A stretch of DNA of 64,000 nt, from positions 1 to 64,000 of the forward strand of contig CABWYN010000001.1 in NCBI GenBank assembly GCA_902509675.1. The letters are read 5' to 3'. Below the pieces are notes generated by a model. The model was not told the DNA's origin. It ran no database searches and saw only the letters and a program-made list of their open reading frames with translations. The position numbers and the translations under genes are program-made. Origin of the DNA: an uncultured Bacteroidota bacterium (lineage in GTDB: Bacteria; Bacteroidota; Bacteroidia; Flavobacteriales; Flavobacteriaceae). Below are positions 1 to 9,179 of this stretch, one piece after another. How positions within the stretch are numbered: the stretch's first letter is position 1; each line of letters opens with the position of its first letter.

Positions 1-1
1 T

Positions 2-1000
2 ATCACTGATGCTATTGATTGTAATGATCCAAATAGCGGAGTAATAGATATCACAGTTTCAGGCGGATCAGGACTTTATGGATTTTTGTGGAGTGATGGC
101 TCAATAAATGAGGACCTAACCGGTGTTACATCGGGAGATTATTCTGTAACGATCACTGATAGTGAAGGTTGTACTTTTACTTCTCAGTTGTTTAATATTT
201 TTAGACAAGAGGATTTAGTTGTTGATCTAACAACGCAAATTTCTGCAGTCTGTGAGACCAGCTTAGTTACTCAGCAAAATAATATTTCTATTTCTGGAGG
301 ATTACCTCCTTATGAAATTAATTGGTCTGCGGGAGCTGTCACTTTGGGTGACAACACAGAAATGATTGCTTATGAAAATGGAGTATATAATGTAATTGTA
401 ACAGATCAATACGGCTGTGAAGTTGATACGGAAATAATTGTTGATTTTGACGAATTAAGTATTACTGGTGCTTCATTTGATTATTTAAGTACGGGTAATT
501 TAGATTGTGGATTAAGTATATTCAATGAGATTGAGTTTACAAATACATCAGATGGTGATGTATTAGGGGTTACATGGGATTTTGGAGATGGTAGTGCTCT
601 AGTTTCCGGTGAGATAGTTACACATCAGTATATTACAGCAGGAGAATTTGAAGTTACGGTTACTGCTCAGTATAATTATGGTTGTGTTGAGGTGTACAGT
701 GAGGAAATTGAAGTATCAGACGGTTATGATATTATGTTGCCAACAGCTTTTAGTCCAAATAATGACGGAATTAATGACACCATTAGACCTGTTTATAATT
801 GCGTAAATGATATTAATATGAGTGTGTATGATACATTTGGATCGTTACTTTATTATGAGAACAATATTGAATTACAAGGTTGGAATGGATTTCTTGATGG
901 GAAAAAAGCTGAAAATGGAAATTACCTTATTGTAGTAAACGGTACGACAATTTTTGGAGAGGAGATTAATTTAAACGGAGTCTTTGTTTTATTAAGATAA
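2..1000 (+). CDS. SprB-repeat / PKD-containing T9SS type B sorting domain protein, 3' end (partial)
   Basis: Frame is open from base 2 (ITDAIDCNDPNSGVIDITVSGGSGLYGFLWSDGS, an SprB-repeat pattern); PKD-like WDFGDGS; C-terminal LPTAFSPNNDGINDTIRPVYN typical of CHU_C/type B domains; followed by PorP/SprF. Confidence 0.85.
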   Translation: MTDAIDCNDPNSGVIDITVSGGSGLYGFLWSDGSINEDLTGVTSGDYSVTITDSEGCTFTSQLFNIFRQEDLVVDLTTQISAVCETSLVTQQNNISISGGLPPYEINWSAGAVTLGDNTEMIAYENGVYNVIVTDQYGCEVDTEIIVDFDELSITGASFDYLSTGNLDCGLSIFNEIEFTNTSDGDVLGVTWDFGDGSALVSGEIVTHQYITAGEFEVTVTAQYNYGCVEVYSEEIEVSDGYDIMLPTAFSPNNDGINDTIRPVYNCVNDINMSVYDTFGSLLYYENNIELQGWNGFLDGKKAENGNYLIVVNGTTIFGEEINLNGVFVLLR

Positions 1001-1003
1001 ATT

Positions 1004-1978
1004 ATGTTAAAAAGAATTATAACAATAGCATTGGTCTTATTTTATGTGAACACGTATTCTCAAGACGTTGCATTTACCCAGTCGTTCATGGTTCCTGAGT
1101 CAATCAACCCCTCTTTTTCAGGTTTTAATGAATCAACAAAATTTGGATTGATTTATAAAAATCAACAGTGGAATGGGTTTGATTTTAACGTTAACTCTGA
1201 ATACATGTTTTTTGATGACTGGTTCCCGGACTTAAACAGCGGAATTGGAATTAGTCTAATTAATCACCAAGAGACCTTTACAAAATATTCCCTTAAGCAA
1301 TTAAATATAAGTTGGACCTATAATGTTCAGATTAATTACGATTGGAATTTTAGACCGAGTATTACTTTTGGATTAGCAACTAAGGATTTTGGCTTTGATA
1401 ATATAGTATTTGAAGATCAAATTAATATTTATCAAAATATAATCAGTTTGAATACTTATGATCCAATCGCCTTGGACGAAAATTCAAGATACATTGACTT
1501 TGGCGCATCATTTCTTGTTTATACTGATCAACATTGGTTCGGTTTAACCCTTAGACACTTAAATAAACCTAATATTTCAATGTTATCTCAGGGAGATTTA
1601 CCGTTAGATTTATTTATTTCCGCTCACGCATCTTTGGAGTTACCCTTTTTAAAATATAATAATGACAATAGTGTAAATTTTATTATGAATTTTGTGAAGC
1701 AAGCTAAATACGATAGGTTTGATTTTGGATTTCAGTATATGTATGACAGGTTTTCATTTGCCTTAACCGCAGCGACAAATCCTATCCAAACATCAGATGA
1801 AAGTCATTTAATTACATCTATTAATCCTATAATTGGTTTTGTTTGGGAAGGTTTCAAATTTGGATATTCTTACGATTTTAATATTAGTAATATTGGAGGA
1901 GATGGAGGGATCTCAGAGATTTCCATTACCTATGATTTTTTAAACAATAAAGATTGTTTTGGATGTCCAATGTATTAA
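1004..1978 (+). CDS. PorP/SprF family type IX secretion system membrane protein
   Basis: Signal peptide, QDVAFTQSFMVPESINPSFSGF N-terminus typical of PorP/SprF, directly downstream of an SprB-like gene. Confidence 0.85.
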   Translation: MLKRIITIALVLFYVNTYSQDVAFTQSFMVPESINPSFSGFNESTKFGLIYKNQQWNGFDFNVNSEYMFFDDWFPDLNSGIGISLINHQETFTKYSLKQLNISWTYNVQINYDWNFRPSITFGLATKDFGFDNIVFEDQINIYQNIISLNTYDPIALDENSRYIDFGASFLVYTDQHWFGLTLRHLNKPNISMLSQGDLPLDLFISAHASLELPFLKYNNDNSVNFIMNFVKQAKYDRFDFGFQYMYDRFSFALTAATNPIQTSDESHLITSINPIIGFVWEGFKFGYSYDFNISNIGGDGGISEISITYDFLNNKDCFGCPMY

Positions 1979-2034
1979 TTTGATATTCGCTATATTATTT
2001 AAATAAAAATATTTGATCTAATCAAAATCAAATG

Positions 2035-2042
2035 TATATTTG
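2035..2042 (+). promoter_or_regulatory. Bacteroidota -7 box TATATTTG with upstream TTTG (2012-2015) at 19-nt spacing, driving tRNA-Asp
   Basis: Matches TTTG-N19-TAnnTTTG; tRNA starts 14 nt downstream. Confidence 0.75.
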
Positions 2043-2055
2043 CTCACGCTAATCT

Positions 2056-2129
2056 GGTCTGGTAGTTCAGCTGGTTAGAATACCTGCCTGTCACGCAGGG
2101 GGTCGCGGGTTCGAGTCCCGTCCAGACCG
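2056..2129 (+). tRNA. tRNA-Asp(GTC)
   Basis: Acceptor GGTCTGG/CCAGACC, anticodon loop CCTGTCACG, T-loop GGTTCGAGTCC. Confidence 0.96.
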
Positions 2130-2130
2130 C

Positions 2131-2164
2131 AAAAAACCTTCTCGAATTGAGAAGGTTTTTTTTA
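2131..2164 (+). terminator. Rho-independent terminator after tRNA-Asp
   Basis: AAAAAACCTTCTC-GAATT-GAGAAGGTTTTTTTT. Confidence 0.9.
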
Positions 2165-2174
2165 TTTTGTAAAT

Positions 2175-3320
2175 ATGAATATATCTAAGTTTTTATTTTT
2201 TTTATGTCTTATATTTTTATATAAAATTTCTCACACTCAAAATTTTATAACTCAAACAATTGATTACGACGGAAATTCAAGAGAATACAAATTATATATT
2301 CCAAGTAGTTATTCTGAAAATTCATTAAGTCCGTTAATGTTTAATTTTCATGGAGGAAACGGGACTATAGATGGTCAAATTTATATTTCTGATATGAGAA
2401 ATTTGTCTGATGAAAATAATTTTATTCTTGTTTATCCGCAAGCAATAGCTGATCCTACAGATGATGGCTCATTAAATTGGATTTTTAAAGGGGATTCGGA
2501 TCACGATGACATTTATTTTATCGAGGCTTTAATTGATGAGCTCTCAGCTCAATATTCTATTGATGAGACAAGGGTTTATGCATGTGGATATTCTTTGGGA
2601 GGGGAGTTTGTATATGAGCTACTCTGTAGGTTAAATGATAAAATTGCTTCTGGTGCTGTCGTTGCAAGGACAATGGGACAATATCAGTATGAAAATTGTA
2701 ATCCTCAACATCCAACCTCTGTGATGACAATATTAGGTACAGAAGATTACGAGTCCATTTATAACGGAGTTGTCTACAATGGGGTTACCTATTATATATC
2801 CGCAGATGACACCCATGAATATTGGAGTAATTATAATAATACGGATATTAATCCTGTAGAAACTGAATTGCCTAATAATAATACTAACGATGGGTCTACT
2901 GTTACCAAAAGAATTTGGGAAAATGGTAATGAATGTGTTTCTGTAGTTGAGTATAGAGTTAACGGAGGAGGACATGACTGGCCAGGTTCATTTGGAAATA
3001 TGGATATTAATTCTGAAAATGAAATTTGGAATTTTGTATCAAAATATTCTTTGTATGGACTAATTGATAATTGTAGTCTTTCTTCTGAAAACCATGTTAA
3101 TCAGTATAGATTTTCTTATTACCCAAATCCAATTGAAAATATATTGAAAATCAACAATCAGTCAAATATTAAAAGCATATTTATATCTGATTTGACTGGA
3201 AAGGTTATTTATGAATCAGATTTAATGACTGGTGAAAATGTATTTGATATTTCGGTTTTTAATCCTGGATTATATAACGTTACGATTGGTCTAAAAACAT
3301 TCAAAATTGTAAAAAAATAA
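2175..3320 (+). CDS. Secreted PHB-depolymerase/feruloyl-esterase-like alpha/beta hydrolase with T9SS type A sorting domain
   Basis: Signal peptide; FNFHGGNG, nucleophile ACGYSLGGEF, GGGHDWPG; C-term YYPNPIENILKINN...FKIVKK. Confidence 0.85.
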   Translation: MNISKFLFFLCLIFLYKISHTQNFITQTIDYDGNSREYKLYIPSSYSENSLSPLMFNFHGGNGTIDGQIYISDMRNLSDENNFILVYPQAIADPTDDGSLNWIFKGDSDHDDIYFIEALIDELSAQYSIDETRVYACGYSLGGEFVYELLCRLNDKIASGAVVARTMGQYQYENCNPQHPTSVMTILGTEDYESIYNGVVYNGVTYYISADDTHEYWSNYNNTDINPVETELPNNNTNDGSTVTKRIWENGNECVSVVEYRVNGGGHDWPGSFGNMDINSENEIWNFVSKYSLYGLIDNCSLSSENHVNQYRFSYYPNPIENILKINNQSNIKSIFISDLTGKVIYESDLMTGENVFDISVFNPGLYNVTIGLKTFKIVKK

Positions 3321-3359
3321 TTTAAATTCATTACCTTTTTTGTTAATTAAAATTATTTA

Positions 3360-4454
3360 ATGCTCTTAAAAATTAAAATTTATTTTATAGTGATTTCATT
3401 AGTCATTTTGGGATGCTCTAAAAGTAATCATGAAAAAATTCAAAATATAAGGCTTAATGAAAAATTAGCAAACGAGCTAGTTTCTCTGTCGATAAAATGT
3501 GTTGATCAAAAATATCCATATAAAATTGGTTATAGATTTGTTGATGAAAGCTCATTAAAACCTCACTATGAACTTACTCCTTCGTTCTATGGATGTTGGG
3601 ATTGGCATTCTGCCGTACATGGACATTGGGCAATGGTTAAAATATTAAAAGATTTTCCTGAAATTTCTGAACGGGATCTTATTTTATCAAAACTTGATAA
3701 AAATTTAAGTAAGAATAATCTAGAGAAGGAATATGAATTTTTTCAACAGGAATTTGCAAAGGGATTTGAAAGAACCTATGGTTGGGCTTGGTTGATGAAG
3801 TTATATTCAGAATTACTTTCTTGGGACGATGAAAGAGCACAAATATGGGCAGAAAACATGAGACCACTTGTTGATCTATTAAGCGAAAGAACAGTTTTAT
3901 TTTTAGATAAGCTTTCAACTCCCCTCAGACCAGGCACACATGCAAATACGGCCTTTTCATTTTCTTTAATGATTGAATATTCTAAAATAGCAAACGACAC
4001 GGAGTTATTTAATAAAATTAAGGAGTATAGTATCAAAAATTTTCAAGGAGACAAAAACTGCCCAATTAGCTATGAACCTTCAGGGACCGATTTTTTGTCG
4101 CCCTGTCTAGCCGAAGCAGCATTGATGTCATCGATTCTTAATAATAATGAATACAATGATTGGATATATAATTTTTTACCATCATTAGAAAAAAAGGAAT
4201 TTGGCACTATAATTAATCCTCCAGAAGTTCTAGATCCTGAAGATCCAGGAATAGGTCACTTAATTGGTTTAATGTTCCACAGAGCATGGACATTAAAAGA
4301 AATCGCAGCCAAGCTTGACAATAAAAAACATGAGTATTTATTACGACAAATTGCTAAAAAACATTCCGAAGAGGGATATGATATAATGTTTGACAGTGGT
4401 TATGGAGGCGAACACTGGTTGGCAACATTTGCTATTTATAATTTATCAAGGTAA
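3360..4454 (+). CDS. DUF2891 family lipoprotein
   Basis: Lipobox LVILGCS; HYELTPSFYGCWDWHSAVHGHWAM typical of DUF2891. Confidence 0.75.
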   Translation: MLLKIKIYFIVISLVILGCSKSNHEKIQNIRLNEKLANELVSLSIKCVDQKYPYKIGYRFVDESSLKPHYELTPSFYGCWDWHSAVHGHWAMVKILKDFPEISERDLILSKLDKNLSKNNLEKEYEFFQQEFAKGFERTYGWAWLMKLYSELLSWDDERAQIWAENMRPLVDLLSERTVLFLDKLSTPLRPGTHANTAFSFSLMIEYSKIANDTELFNKIKEYSIKNFQGDKNCPISYEPSGTDFLSPCLAEAALMSSILNNNEYNDWIYNFLPSLEKKEFGTIINPPEVLDPEDPGIGHLIGLMFHRAWTLKEIAAKLDNKKHEYLLRQIAKKHSEEGYDIMFDSGYGGEHWLATFAIYNLSR

Positions 4455-4466
4455 TTTTTAAATTTT

Positions 4467-4973
<507 letters not shown>

Positions 4974-5100
4974 AATTATATAAATTTTGTTTTCTACATA
5001 AATTAATTTCAATATTTATGCCAAATCTGATTGGACTAAAATGTGATTACCCAGAATTAGTTTTGGTATAGTAGTTGCACATTTAAGTAAAATTAATGAT

Positions 5101-5679
5101 ATGAAATTAAAATTACTTGTCTTTGCACTCTTATCAAACTTTGCTTTTTCTCAAACAAATCATGAGCTCAACTGGGGAATGAGTAGTACTAATCAACAAA
5201 TCACAATAGACGTTGGAGATTCAGTTACCTGGACATGGGGTAGTGGTTCACACAACTTAAGGTCTACTGGAGGAGTTGAAACATTTGATAGTGGATATTT
5301 TACTGGACCAGGTGCTCAATTCTCATATACATTTACCAATCCTGGTGTAACCACCTATATCTGCGATCCACATCCAAATTCAATGTATGGTGCGGTTACA
5401 GTTCTAGGAACAGCTTCTGTTTCTGAAATCAATAACTTGGAACTTAATATTTACCCTAATCCTATTGTAGACCTTGTTAACTTAAATTTTAACAACAATT
5501 TTGAAGGTATAATTTTAATTGAAATTTATGACACATTAGGTAGGTTGAGTTTTACCCAAAATAAATTTTTATCTGATAATAATTTCTCATTAAATGTTTC
5601 GGATTTAGAAAGGGGTATCTATATTTTAAAAGTTTATTCTGATGATAAAAGCTCGGTAAAGAGGATTATCAAAAAATAA
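5101..5679 (+). CDS. Secreted cupredoxin (plastocyanin/azurin-like) with T9SS type A sorting domain
   Basis: GSHNLRS ... YICDPHPNSMYGAVTV type-1 copper ligand pattern (H...C..H....M); C-term IYPNPIVDLVNLNF...VKRIIKK. Confidence 0.85.
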   Translation: MKLKLLVFALLSNFAFSQTNHELNWGMSSTNQQITIDVGDSVTWTWGSGSHNLRSTGGVETFDSGYFTGPGAQFSYTFTNPGVTTYICDPHPNSMYGAVTVLGTASVSEINNLELNIYPNPIVDLVNLNFNNNFEGIILIEIYDTLGRLSFTQNKFLSDNNFSLNVSDLERGIYILKVYSDDKSSVKRIIKK

Positions 5680-5685
5680 AGTGTT

Positions 5686-6600
5686 TTAAAACACTCTTAA
5701 TATATTGAATCCAAAAAAGATATGTCTTTCAGACCAGTCCCCTTCAGCACCAATAATAGACGAGACGTCATCCATACTTTGGTTATTTGAAAAGACAAGT
5801 TGAAATACATGTCCGCCTGTCTCAATATCTATACCTATGCTCAGGGTGTCCGAGTTTGTAGAAGAACTTACCCTATTTAAATTTGCGTAATATTCAAAAT
5901 TAAGTGCTGTCCTTTTATTGATTTTATAACTGGTACTTATTCCAAGTAAATAATTGTTTTCTCTGTCATAAGTGGTGAATGTTGGTATCCCATCTGTAAA
6001 AACAACTTCTCCATTTTCAATTAGTAATCTTTCTTCATTGTAATTTCTTTTTACAAAAACCGGTGAAATTTGAAGAGATAGTTTATCATTAATTCTGTTT
6101 GAGATCAAAAGTTGACTAAGAAATAATGATCTTTGGGAAAAAGTTAACTCCATGCCTGGGGCTAAAAAATCGGATGAATTATAATTAAAACTATTATAAA
6201 GTGAAATATTTAGCGGGAATCCAGAATTTTGATTAAAAATTTTATTTTTAAAATTTACTGTATATGTTTTTTTTAAGGATTCTCTACTAAAACCAACTTG
6301 AAAATTATCTGATAATCCATAAAGCATTTCAATTTTTGTATTTGCAATATCTAGTCCAAATAAGGTACTGATTCCTTCGTTAATATTCCCAAATCTGTGA
6401 GCGACATATAAATAGAGTTCTTTTTTTTTAGATTGCTTAGTCGATTGACCGTTAATAATTTTATGAGCTTTAAATGTGCTCAGGCCGATCTTGTAGTCTT
6501 TATCACTGTATTCAATTTGATCCAATAGACTTTCTTGTGATATGATCAATAAAGGGGCTAAAAAAAATAATATGTTAACTAAGAGTTTAATTTTTTTCAT
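5686..6600 (-). CDS. DUF5777 family beta-barrel protein
   Basis: Signal peptide; YVAHRFGNINEG, GLSDNFQVGFSRES typical of DUF5777; adjacent to YceI. Confidence 0.7.
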   Translation of the reverse strand: MKKIKLLVNILFFLAPLLIISQESLLDQIEYSDKDYKIGLSTFKAHKIINGQSTKQSKKKELYLYVAHRFGNINEGISTLFGLDIANTKIEMLYGLSDNFQVGFSRESLKKTYTVNFKNKIFNQNSGFPLNISLYNSFNYNSSDFLAPGMELTFSQRSLFLSQLLISNRINDKLSLQISPVFVKRNYNEERLLIENGEVVFTDGIPTFTTYDRENNYLLGISTSYKINKRTALNFEYYANLNRVSSSTNSDTLSIGIDIETGGHVFQLVFSNNQSMDDVSSIIGAEGDWSERHIFFGFNILRVF

Positions 6601-7135
6601 CGTAAATATAGTTTAGATTTATTTTGACTTCCTCGTCAATTTTTTTAAAAACAATCCTTGGCACTTTTATTTTATATTCACTTAATTTAACTGAAAAACT
6701 TGATTTAAGTTCTATTTTATTATTATTTTTTTTTATGTATCCCTTTGCTCTAATTTCATTTGATTCTCCTTTTATTTTCAGTTCCCCTTTGATTAAAACT
6801 TCTTGAAAAGTATTATCTAAATTAATTTCATCAAAATTTTCGATTGATCCCTCAAATGTAGATGTCGGATAAATATTACTTTCCAAATAGTTTTCGTTAA
6901 AATGCTCTTGCATCAATCCTAATCTAAAATTAAATGCAGATATTTTTATTAAAGCTGCAATTTTACCATCATTAATATCCAAAATTGAAACTGAAGATTC
7001 ATTTTTGGCTTTTATTGGTTCGAATGCAGCCTTAGAGCCATCAAATTCTGTTACTCCGTATTCGGTATAATATTTTTGTGAAAAACATAACGCAGTACAT
7101 AAAGTAAATATTAAGATTAAGGTTTTTTCTCTCAT
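6587..7135 (-). CDS. YceI family protein
   Basis: FDGSKAAFEPIKAKNES...NENYLESNIYPTSTFEGSI typical of YceI; start at internal MREKTLILIF. Confidence 0.8.
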   Translation of the reverse strand: MREKTLILIFTLCTALCFSQKYYTEYGVTEFDGSKAAFEPIKAKNESSVSILDINDGKIAALIKISAFNFRLGLMQEHFNENYLESNIYPTSTFEGSIENFDEINLDNTFQEVLIKGELKIKGESNEIRAKGYIKKNNNKIELKSSFSVKLSEYKIKVPRIVFKKIDEEVKINLNYIYDEKN

Positions 7136-7136
7136 T

Positions 7137-7874
7137 TTAATTATATATTTTTTGTTCAACAACCGGTAATATCCTTTCTGTAAACATTTTATAAGCAGAT
7201 TCAGAGGGATGCAGATTATCAACAGAAACAAGTTCAGGGTTTTCAAGGCCTAATCTAGTTATATCTGTTATGTTTATGTAAGAAATTTCATTTTGATAAC
7301 AATAGTTTTGTGTGAAACTATTGTATATGTTTATTTCTGCTGAAATTTGATCTCTTAATTCTTGCGAAAAAGACTGAGCGTATGGTGTGAACGCATAATC
7401 TGGAATAGAAATAACAACGACATCATCAAAGTCTCCAGATTTTGTCTTTGATTTTGAAATATTTAATAAATCAATTAATTCATTTTCATAAGTCTCAAAA
7501 GAAAGATTCCAAAACTGATTATTAACCCCGATTAAAAGGGTCACTACGTCGTAATTTGATTCTAATTCATTACCTATATTATTAATTAGTGCTGTTGTTG
7601 ACCAACCTGTCTGAGCAACTATATCAACATAAAAATCATCGTTAGAATTTAATATTTTTAAAGTGTCTATAAGCTGATTTGGGTAATTACAATTTTCACA
7701 CACACCTTCTCCAATAGTATAACTGTCACCCAGGGATAAAATATTGAATTCTGTTGAATCAGGGATTACAATAGATTCTGAATCAGGTTCGCATGAAAAA
7801 AGCACTATGATAAATAAACATATATATCTCACTTTACAAAAAAATTCAAATACTGTACCAAAAAATTTATACAT
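7137..7874 (-). CDS. SGNH/GDSL hydrolase lipoprotein
   Basis: Lipobox VLFSC, ILSLGDSYTIGEGV (GDS block), LLIGVNNQF, DNLHPSESAYKMF (DxxH block). Confidence 0.87.
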   Translation of the reverse strand: MYKFFGTVFEFFCKVRYICLFIIVLFSCEPDSESIVIPDSTEFNILSLGDSYTIGEGVCENCNYPNQLIDTLKILNSNDDFYVDIVAQTGWSTTALINNIGNELESNYDVVTLLIGVNNQFWNLSFETYENELIDLLNISKSKTKSGDFDDVVVISIPDYAFTPYAQSFSQELRDQISAEINIYNSFTQNYCYQNEISYINITDITRLGLENPELVSVDNLHPSESAYKMFTERILPVVEQKIYN

Positions 7875-7896
7875 TAGTGCACAAGCAATATAAATT

Positions 7897-8895
7897 ATGA
7901 AAAGAGTTTTTGTTAGCGGTGGTTCTGGGTACATAGCAATGTATTGTATCAAAATTTTAATTTCAAAAGGATATTATGTAGTTACTTCTGTGATAGACAA
8001 AAGTAAAATTAATATAGTTAAAAATTCTCTTGACAAACATGGAATCAGCTGTGAAAATATAGATTTTAAAATCCTTAATCTACTCAACGACGAGGGTTGG
8101 GATGACGCTTTGAAGGATTGTGAATATGTTTTACACATGGCATCCCCTGTTATCCCGGGAAATGTGGATGAAGATCTTGTTGTAAAACCAGCTGTTGAGG
8201 GTATGGAAAGGTGTTTAAATGCAGCAATAAAAAATGGTGCCAAAAAATTTGTACAAACATCTTCATATGCAGCTATTTACGGCAAAAAGTCAAAAAGTAG
8301 AGAATTTCATGATGATGACTGGACAGATTTATCAAACAAAAAATTACTTCCCTACGAGATAAGTAAAACAAAATCTGAAAAGAAAATGTGGGATATTGCT
8401 AACGGATCGTCTATTAATGTATGTGCGGTAAACCCTGTCTTGGTTATCGGACCATCAATGTCAGGCATATTAAGTATGTCAAATAGGTTGACCGTAAAAA
8501 AATTATTCAGTTTACCATTGGTTCCTGATGTAAGTATAAGTGTTGTTGGAGTCCAAGATGTAGCTAAAGCACACGTAATGGCTATGGAAAATGATGCTGC
8601 CAACGGTAAAAGATTTTTGTTGTCAGAAAAAACGATCAAGCTCAAAGATTTGAGTTATATTTTAAAAAGTGCTGGATTTACAAAAGTACCTACATTGGTA
8701 ATACCCAATTTTTTATTAAAGTTTATCGCACTATTTATCCCTTCTTTGAGGATGATTGCAAAACGGTTAGGCAAGGAGGAAAAGCTATATACAAAAAATG
8801 CTAACGATATATTAGGCTGGTTCCCAGAGAGTGCGGATGCTGAAATAATTAATTCAGCGAAACAATTGTATAATATGGGTATATTAAAAAAATGA
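7897..8895 (+). CDS. NAD-dependent epimerase/dihydroflavonol-reductase-like short-chain dehydrogenase
   Basis: VFVSGGSGYIAMYCIKIL Rossmann motif, YEISKTKSEK catalytic YxxxK. Confidence 0.88.
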   Translation: MKRVFVSGGSGYIAMYCIKILISKGYYVVTSVIDKSKINIVKNSLDKHGISCENIDFKILNLLNDEGWDDALKDCEYVLHMASPVIPGNVDEDLVVKPAVEGMERCLNAAIKNGAKKFVQTSSYAAIYGKKSKSREFHDDDWTDLSNKKLLPYEISKTKSEKKMWDIANGSSINVCAVNPVLVIGPSMSGILSMSNRLTVKKLFSLPLVPDVSISVVGVQDVAKAHVMAMENDAANGKRFLLSEKTIKLKDLSYILKSAGFTKVPTLVIPNFLLKFIALFIPSLRMIAKRLGKEEKLYTKNANDILGWFPESADAEIINSAKQLYNMGILKK

Positions 8896-8896
8896 T

Positions 8897-8904
8897 TATC
8901 TTTG
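8897..8904 (+). promoter_or_regulatory. Candidate -7 box TATCTTTG upstream of a structured intergenic RNA
   Basis: TAnnTTTG match just after the epimerase stop codon; no good -33 box at 19 nt. Confidence 0.45.
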
Positions 8905-8910
8905 CATTGT

Positions 8911-8979
8911 GTTGAACTTGTATTAATTTACAAGAGGTTTTTAAACCAATGAAAGCTTTCCTTTTGGGGAGCTTTTTTA
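8911..8979 (+). ncRNA. Putative small structured RNA or leader (two hairpins plus terminator)
   Basis: CTTGTA-N6-TACAAG, GGTTTTTAAACC, then the AAAGCTTTCC-TTTT-GGGGAGCTTT terminator. Confidence 0.35.
8952..8979 (+). terminator. Rho-independent terminator
   Basis: 10-bp stem AAAGCTTTCC/GGGGAGCTTT (two G-U pairs), TTTT loop, followed by a T-tract. Confidence 0.75.
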
Positions 8980-8990
8980 TTTTAAATTAT

Positions 8991-9004
8991 CGCAAACGTT
9001 TTCG
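8991..9004. promoter_or_regulatory. LacI-family operator candidate CGCAAACGTTTTCG
   Basis: 14-bp palindrome with one mismatched pair, central CG, upstream of susC; a LacI regulator is encoded at the distal end of the locus. Confidence 0.65.
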
Positions 9005-9179
9005 CTAATTATTCAACACTAATTATAGAATTATCATAGAATTAATTTATTTATTTAATTATTATTAATGAATAGCTCTTTTTAGTAATAATATAACAAC
9101 AAACACTTCTTTTCACATTTTTAATAAAAAAATGGGGATTAAAATAATTAAATTTCAACATCAAAAAATTAAACTTAAC

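Noticed and set aside
3679-4036. Minus-strand ORFs inside the DUF2891 gene
   Set aside because: Antisense shadow ORFs within a well-supported CDS. The same applies to other 60-99 aa opposite-strand ORFs across the window (e.g. 9923..10126, 17988..18209, 24376..24615, 47004..47252) and the 124-aa ORF 59555..59929.
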